Below, in pieces: positions 14,417-17,586 of a DNA stretch of 17,586 bases. The DNA comes from Cyanobacteria bacterium UBA8156 (lineage in GTDB: Bacteria > Cyanobacteriota > Cyanobacteriia > Pseudanabaenales > Pseudanabaenaceae). Positions within the stretch are counted from its first letter, which is position 1. Every line of letters begins with the position of its first letter. The notes under the pieces were generated by a model. It saw only the letters and a program-made list of their open reading frames with translations. It was not told the DNA's origin and ran no database searches. The translations under genes were made by a program, and so were the position numbers. The stretch is from contig DMPD01000172.1 in the NCBI GenBank assembly GCA_003456125.1, positions 615 through 18,200 on the forward strand. The letters run 5' to 3'.

Positions 14417-15079
14417 GTGGCCGATCGTCTTTTCATTCATCCAGAAACCCCGCAATTGCGCATGCTGGAGCGGCTGGTGGAGGCCCTGCGCGGGGGAGCG
14501 GTCGTGCTCTACCCTACGGATACGGTGCCGGCAATTGGCTGTGACCTCCACAACAAGCGGGCGGTGGAACGGGTGCGCCAAATCGAAGCCATTGCCCCCG
14601 ACAAACCCTTGACTTTTCTGTGTTCGTCGTTGGCCAACTTGGCGGCCTATGCCGTGGTGAGCGATCCGGTGTATCGGATCGTGCGATCGCTGGTGCCGGG
14701 GCCCTACACGTTTGTGTTGCCGGCGACCAAGCTGGTGCCCAAGTTGGTGTTGGAGCCAAAGCGGCGGACGACGGGGGTGCGGGTACCGGCGGTTCCCATT
14801 TTGCGCGAAACCATCCGGGGTTTGGGTAATCCGGTGGTTTCCACCTCCGCCAAGCTCCTGCCCCAGGGCACCCCTTGGGCGGAACTGTACGATCGCTACG
14901 AAAAGTTGGTGGATGTGGTGGTGGAAGATGGGCTGGAGCCGGCGGGTCAGGTCTCCACCATTCTGGACATGACGGGCGATCGCCCGGTGGTGTTGCGGTG
15001 GGGTGCGGGCCTGCTCGATCGCCTGCCGGAGGAATGGGTGTTGGCGGAACCGACCCCGTTGGTGGATGCCCTGGACTAG
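14417..15079 (+). CDS. YrdC/Sua5-fold protein, YciO-like
   Basis: A 220-residue cytoplasmic protein of the YrdC fold. The nucleotide-binding opening is VVLYPTDTVPAIGCD (about 29-43), with KPLTFLC (63-69) and STSAK (142-146), where TsaC enzymes have STSAN. The K/R-rich KxR motif of true threonylcarbamoyl-AMP synthases (TsaC/Sua5) is not evident, so a YciO-like paralogue is more likely than the tRNA t6A enzyme; the reaction is then unknown. Synechocystis Slr0006, a protein induced by inorganic carbon limitation, is in the same superfamily, but orthology is only my guess. The start is GTG, chosen because it gives the normal distance to the first strand and follows a plausible promoter. Its TAG shares CTAG with the stop of the convergent flavoprotein gene. 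Confidence 0.88.
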   Translation: MADRLFIHPETPQLRMLERLVEALRGGAVVLYPTDTVPAIGCDLHNKRAVERVRQIEAIAPDKPLTFLCSSLANLAAYAVVSDPVYRIVRSLVPGPYTFVLPATKLVPKLVLEPKRRTTGVRVPAVPILRETIRGLGNPVVSTSAKLLPQGTPWAELYDRYEKLVDVVVEDGLEPAGQVSTILDMTGDRPVVLRWGAGLLDRLPEEWVLAEPTPLVDALD

Positions 15080-15621
15080 GGATTCCAATCGACCTGATGC
15101 CAGGTGTCTCCCTCCCGCCAGTAATGCCAACGATCCTGCGGGTCGCCGCGCAATGCCAAGCGCTCGACCCGATCGGGCCACAGCCGCAACACCCAAAACG
15201 TATCGGGAGGAAGGGCGGGTGCGGCCACGGCAAAGGCCTTTGATTCGGCCCGGGGCTGACCCGGATGGGGCCAGGCAAATTGCTGGCGGGCTTTGGCGGA
15301 CAGGGCTTCCCACAATGGCCGCCGTTCGTCTCCGGTGACAATCTGCACCCGCCCGCTAATTCGGTACTGCTCCCGGGTTTCGACAAAATACCAACAGGCC
15401 TCGGCCTGGGGATTGACCTGCAAATGCTGGATTTTGGCACTGCGGTGATCGGTCACAAACTGCAAACCATCGTTGCTTTCGGCAAAACCCCGAAACACCA
15501 CCGTCCGGTTGGTCGGCTCGCCGGTGGGGGTCACCGTCGCCAATTGCAGGTAGCGGGCATGGGGCAAATGACGGTGTTTGTGCAGGCTGCGGGCCAGGGG
15601 CGATCGCCAGGGAGCTACCAT
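15076..15621 (-). CDS. PPOX-class FMN flavoprotein, cyanobacterial pyridoxamine-oxidase-like
   Basis: A 181-residue split-barrel flavoprotein of the family known from Nostoc Npun_F5749. Recognisable segments are APWRSPLARSLH at the N-terminus, RYLQLATVTPTGEPTNRTVVFRGF (23-46, including FMN-contact residues), FVTDHRSAKIQ, EACWYFVETREQYRISG (74-90), QFAWPHPGQPR (114-124) and a C-terminal LRLWPDRVERLALRGDPQDR. Relatives oxidise pyridoxamine 5'-phosphate or bind FMN for unknown redox chemistry; the physiological reaction of this clade is not settled. I use the ATG at 15621 rather than one at 15678, because family members begin with the MVAPWRSPL-like segment and this ATG overlaps the upstream stop by 7 nt (ATGGTAG), implying translational coupling with the DUF4214-like gene. 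Confidence 0.88.
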   Translation of the reverse strand: MVAPWRSPLARSLHKHRHLPHARYLQLATVTPTGEPTNRTVVFRGFAESNDGLQFVTDHRSAKIQHLQVNPQAEACWYFVETREQYRISGRVQIVTGDERRPLWEALSAKARQQFAWPHPGQPRAESKAFAVAAPALPPDTFWVLRLWPDRVERLALRGDPQDRWHYWREGDTWHQVDWNP

Positions 15622-16157
15622 CGGGAGCGGGCTTCGGCGCTGTTCGCAATGTCGTTGCGGATTTGACCGAGGCTCCAACCCTCATCAAACCGGGATTGAT
15701 AGGTGCGCAGACCGTCCAAGTCGGCGGGTCGTCCCAAGACCTGGCGGTAAATCTGGTCGATTTCGGCCCGGGCATCGTAGAAACGACGGGGAGTCACCAC
15801 CGGGAACTGTCCCCATCCCACCCCTCGGTGCGGAACCACGCCAAACCCTGGATGCACGACCCTCCGGCCGTGGGGAATCACAACCAATCCGGGAGATACC
15901 CCAAACCGGGGAGATACCACTGTGCCGTAGGGGATCGCGCCAAACCCGGGGGACACCACTGTGCCGTAGGGGACTGCACCAAAGCCGGGGGACGGAACGA
16001 CGTAGCGGGGGGCGTACCCACCGCAGTTGGCCCCCAAAACACAACCCGCCACCTGCAGACCAATCCCCAAGTTCACCCGTTCTTGGGGAGTCAGAGCCTG
16101 GGCCGGCAGGGTGACAAACCCCAACCCCAAGGCGATCGCCCCGATGACCGTTTTCAT
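15615..16157 (-). CDS. Exported protein with 13-residue repeats and a DUF4214-like C-terminus
   Basis: A 180-residue protein with a clear Sec signal peptide (MKT, hydrophobic core to about residue 16, cleavage after AQA at 19-21). A mature helix (residues 24-38) and a pair of Cys (C39, C45) follow. Then comes a Gly/Pro/Tyr/Val-rich region with two good copies of PGFGAVPYGTVVS and weaker PRFGVS and PGFGVVPH copies (about 57-110). The C-terminal 55 residues (RAEIDQIYRQVLGRPADLDGL and QIRNDIANSAEA) resemble DUF4214, a domain common in secreted and surface proteins. Location is therefore periplasm or outside the cell; no function is known. It is the first gene of a two-gene unit with the PPOX flavoprotein. 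It is divergent from the MetF-like gene across 119 bp. Confidence 0.85.
   Translation of the reverse strand: MKTVIGAIALGLGFVTLPAQALTPQERVNLGIGLQVAGCVLGANCGGYAPRYVVPSPGFGAVPYGTVVSPGFGAIPYGTVVSPRFGVSPGLVVIPHGRRVVHPGFGVVPHRGVGWGQFPVVTPRRFYDARAEIDQIYRQVLGRPADLDGLRTYQSRFDEGWSLGQIRNDIANSAEARSRW
15901..15992 (-). repeat. 39-bp tandem repeat coding PGFGAVPYGTVVS
   Basis: The plus-strand CCAAA(C/G)CCGGG segment recurs at 15901, 15940 and 15979, a strict 39-bp period, with ACCACTGTGCCGTAGGGG conserved between the first copies. A degenerate copy may precede at about 15862. The unit encodes 13 residues in the exported protein. Confidence 0.88.
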
Positions 16158-16187
16158 AACCGTTTGCTGCCAACTCCGCGTGTTTCT

Positions 16188-16193
16188 ATCCTA
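16188..16193 (-). promoter_or_regulatory. Possible -10 element of the DUF4214-like gene
   Basis: The minus strand reads GTAGGATAGAAAC, giving TAGGAT about 30 nt before the ATG at 16157. There is no convincing -35 at 17 bp. It matches the string before the LON-domain gene. Confidence 0.3.
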
Positions 16194-16233
16194 CGCGATC
16201 GCCCATGACGGCCTGTGGCAAAAAATTTCGAGA

Positions 16234-16239
16234 TACAAT
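16234..16239 (+). promoter_or_regulatory. Possible -10 element of the MetF-like gene
   Basis: TACAAT, within GAGATACAATACAC, lies 37 nt before the GTG start. The -35 region is weak. The 119-bp spacer is shared with the divergent DUF4214-like gene. Confidence 0.4.
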
Positions 16240-16276
16240 ACACAGACCCAATTTTTGATCTCCCCCCAGCGTCCGT

Positions 16277-17188
16277 GTGAGTAACTTCCAAGCCGCCATC
16301 GCCCAACGGGAATTTTTGGTTACGGCAGAAATTTCTCCCCCCAAAGGCATAGACCTGCAACGGGCGATCGCGCTGGCGCAGAAACTCCAACCCTGGGTGC
16401 ACGCGGTCAACCTCACGGATTGCAGCCGGGCGGTGCTGGCCATGGGCTCCATCGCTACCGCGGTGGTCCTGCAACAGCAAACCGGCATCGATACCATCTG
16501 TCAGCTCACCGGGCGCGATCGCAACCGTTTGGCTTTGCAAGGAGATTTGTTGGGGGCGGCGGCGTTGGGGGTGCGCAACGTGTTGGCCCTCACCGGCGAT
16601 CCGGTCAAAGCCGGCGATCACCCGGAAGCCCGGGCGGTATTTGAATGTGAGTCCATTCGGTTGTTGCAGTTGATTGCCCAATTGAACCAAGGGTACAGCG
16701 CCAACGGTCAACTCCTCCCCGATGGCGGCACCTGCTTCTGGGCCGGGGCGGCGGTCGATCCCCAGTCCCCCAGTTGGTCGGGCCTCAGCCGCCGCTTTGA
16801 ACGGAAAGTGGCGGCCGGCGCCCAGTTTTTTCAGAGCCAGTTGATTTGTGATTTCGAGCGCCTGGCGCTCTTCATGGAGAAGCTGGGCAAGCCTGCCGGT
16901 AAACCCATTCTGGCGGGGATTTTTCTCCTCAAGTCCGCCCAAAATGCCCGGTTCCTCAACAAGTATGTCCCTGGGGTGAACATCCCGGAAGCCCTCATTG
17001 CCCGGTTGGAGCGGGCCCCCAATCCTTTGGCGGAAGGTATTGCGATCGCCGCGGAACAAGTGCAACAGGCCCGTCAAATCTGCGACGGGGTGCACCTCAT
17101 GGCCATCAAAGCCGAGGAACGCATTCCGGAAATTCTGACCCAGGCTGGTGTGACTCCCCGTTTCCACCCACCTACAAATACTCCGTAG
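16277..17188 (+). CDS. metF: Methylenetetrahydrofolate reductase family protein
   Basis: A 303-residue FAD-dependent TIM-barrel enzyme expected to reduce 5,10-methylene-THF to 5-methyl-THF for methionine synthesis. Seen: the opening FLVTAEISPPKG with the family's catalytic Glu position at E18, NLTDC (45-49) in the folate/FAD region, ICQLTGRDRNR (74-84), GVRNVLALTGDPV (98-110), which resembles the ILAVTGDP motif of homocysteine methyltransferase-linked MTHFRs, and a C-terminal DGVHLMAIKAEERIPEIL. It is only distantly similar to E. coli MetF (for example AEISPPKG against FEFFPP), so electron donor and exact substrate are uncertain. The start is GTG; no ATG lies between it and the first conserved strand, and no Shine-Dalgarno is visible. 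Its 3' end overlaps the convergent NTF2-like gene by 17 nt. Confidence 0.85.
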   Translation: MSNFQAAIAQREFLVTAEISPPKGIDLQRAIALAQKLQPWVHAVNLTDCSRAVLAMGSIATAVVLQQQTGIDTICQLTGRDRNRLALQGDLLGAAALGVRNVLALTGDPVKAGDHPEARAVFECESIRLLQLIAQLNQGYSANGQLLPDGGTCFWAGAAVDPQSPSWSGLSRRFERKVAAGAQFFQSQLICDFERLALFMEKLGKPAGKPILAGIFLLKSAQNARFLNKYVPGVNIPEALIARLERAPNPLAEGIAIAAEQVQQARQICDGVHLMAIKAEERIPEILTQAGVTPRFHPPTNTP

Positions 17189-17586
17189 CGGCGATCGCCC
17201 AGCGGTTGTCGGGTGTGAGCACCAGCCGCACCCGCAGTTGTTCGGTTTCGGTGCGACCGTTTTTCATCTGGTAACGGAGGGTGACCAGGACTTCCGCGCG
17301 ATCGTTGTCCGCCATCACCTCTTTGGCCTCCAGCACCTCGACCTGGGCCACCGTTTCCCACCACAAAAAGAAGCTGTTGTAGGAACCGGCCCGGTCTGCC
17401 TGAAATTCCGGGGTGAGCTGTGCCCAAGCCGGTTTGTAGCGGCGATCGTTGATCAGGGCGTAGTAATCCCGAATCGCCGTAGCCGGTTCGGCGACCGCGG
17501 GGACATCCGCGGGGGGATCGGGTACGGCAGGCGGTTGGGGGGGCACCTGGGCAAAGTGTCGGGGGTCGGGGGCCCCCACCTCGTTG
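17172..17586 (-). CDS. C-terminal part of a protein with an NTF2-like domain (runs off the window)
   Basis: The frame is open to the right edge; the reading before the first possible start is also coding-like, so the true N-terminus probably lies outside. The visible 138 residues are a Pro/Ala-rich linker followed by an about 100-residue domain: helix IRDYYALINDRRYKPAWAQL, then FQADRAGSYNSFFLWWETV, then strands ending in DNRWAIAATEYL. This pattern resembles the NTF2-like tail found at the C-terminus of several cyanobacterial proteins, including some Ser/Thr kinases, where it may bind a ligand or mediate assembly. I cannot tell what the N-terminal part is. It is convergent with the MetF-like gene. 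Confidence 0.75.
   Translation of the reverse strand, partial: NEVGAPDPRHFAQVPPQPPAVPDPPADVPAVAEPATAIRDYYALINDRRYKPAWAQLTPEFQADRAGSYNSFFLWWETVAQVEVLEAKEVMADNDRAEVLVTLRYQMKNGRTETEQLRVRLVLTPDNRWAIAATEYL

Larger units (their letters stand above)
1..17586. repeat. Dispersed HIP1 octamers (GCGATCGC)
   Basis: About thirty copies by eye, often as GGCGATCGCC, for example at 117, 2218, 4052 (tandem GCGATCGCGATCG), 9571, 12431, 13044, 14978, 16132 and 17191. They occur in genes on both strands. None is seen from about 125 to 2215, a stretch that includes the HNH gene. HIP1 abundance is a hallmark of many cyanobacterial genomes. Confidence 0.95.

Noticed and set aside
13624..14436. 63-residue N-terminal extension of the acetyltransferase
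   Set aside because: The extension has no family counterpart and would run antisense over the YciO promoter and into its coding sequence. Vat proteins begin at the MYG motif.
15076..15678. Longer PPOX flavoprotein starting at 15678
   Set aside because: The extra 19 residues are basic and unlike the family. The internal ATG couples directly to the upstream stop.

Overview
The window comes from a cyanobacterial chromosome. Three things point there: about thirty copies of the HIP1 octamer GCGATCGC by eye, G+C-rich sequence outside one small region, and several families typical of cyanobacteria (a Prx5-type peroxiredoxin of the Synechocystis Sll1621 kind, the cyanobacterial PPOX flavoprotein, a stand-alone LON-domain protein, a TPR-MCP beside a CheA-like hybrid protein). 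The species cannot be fixed from sequence alone.

Layout. 1-26: 5' end of a tRNA-Pro on the minus strand. 89-1285: an FHA-domain protein behind a small HNH nuclease gene, which sits in the only G+C-poor, HIP1-free stretch, next to a tRNA-like 3' fragment. 1438-2105: a peroxiredoxin unit with recognisable promoter and terminator. 2152-4347: a BcsA-type processive GT2 (cellulose synthase catalytic subunit) with a degenerate PilZ-like tail. 4344-10919: a two-gene signalling operon on the minus strand, a membrane chemoreceptor with a cytoplasmic TPR head followed by a very large CheA-like protein. 11083-13627: a tightly overlapped operon of LON-domain protein, type I isopentenyl-diphosphate isomerase and class-3-like aldehyde dehydrogenase. 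13624-14247: a Vat/CatB-type hexapeptide acetyltransferase. 14417-15079: a YciO/YrdC-family protein. 15076-16157: a secreted DUF4214-like protein coupled to a PPOX flavoprotein. 16277-17188: a methylenetetrahydrofolate reductase family protein. 17172-17586: the C-terminal part of an NTF2-like-domain protein that runs off the window.

The most unusual content is the CheA-like protein. The Hpt phospho-acceptor histidine is an arginine, the ATPase N-box has lost its key residues, and the GRGVGMDVV-type G1 segment is missing. The CheW-like docking domain and a complete receiver remain, separated from the Hpt by an acidic linker of several hundred residues carrying a 36-residue repeat. It looks like a chemoreceptor-associated scaffold with a receiver output rather than a working kinase. 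No CheW, separate CheY, CheR or CheB gene lies in the window. The cellulose synthase next door is convergent, so any link between signalling and exopolysaccharide is only suggested by position.

The genes are packed very tightly. All four convergent gene pairs overlap at their 3' ends, three of them by exactly 4 nt with interlocked stop codons. Consecutive same-strand genes in the isoprenoid operon overlap by 1 and 4 nt, and in the DUF4214/PPOX pair by 7 nt. No gene-free stretch exceeds about 220 bases.
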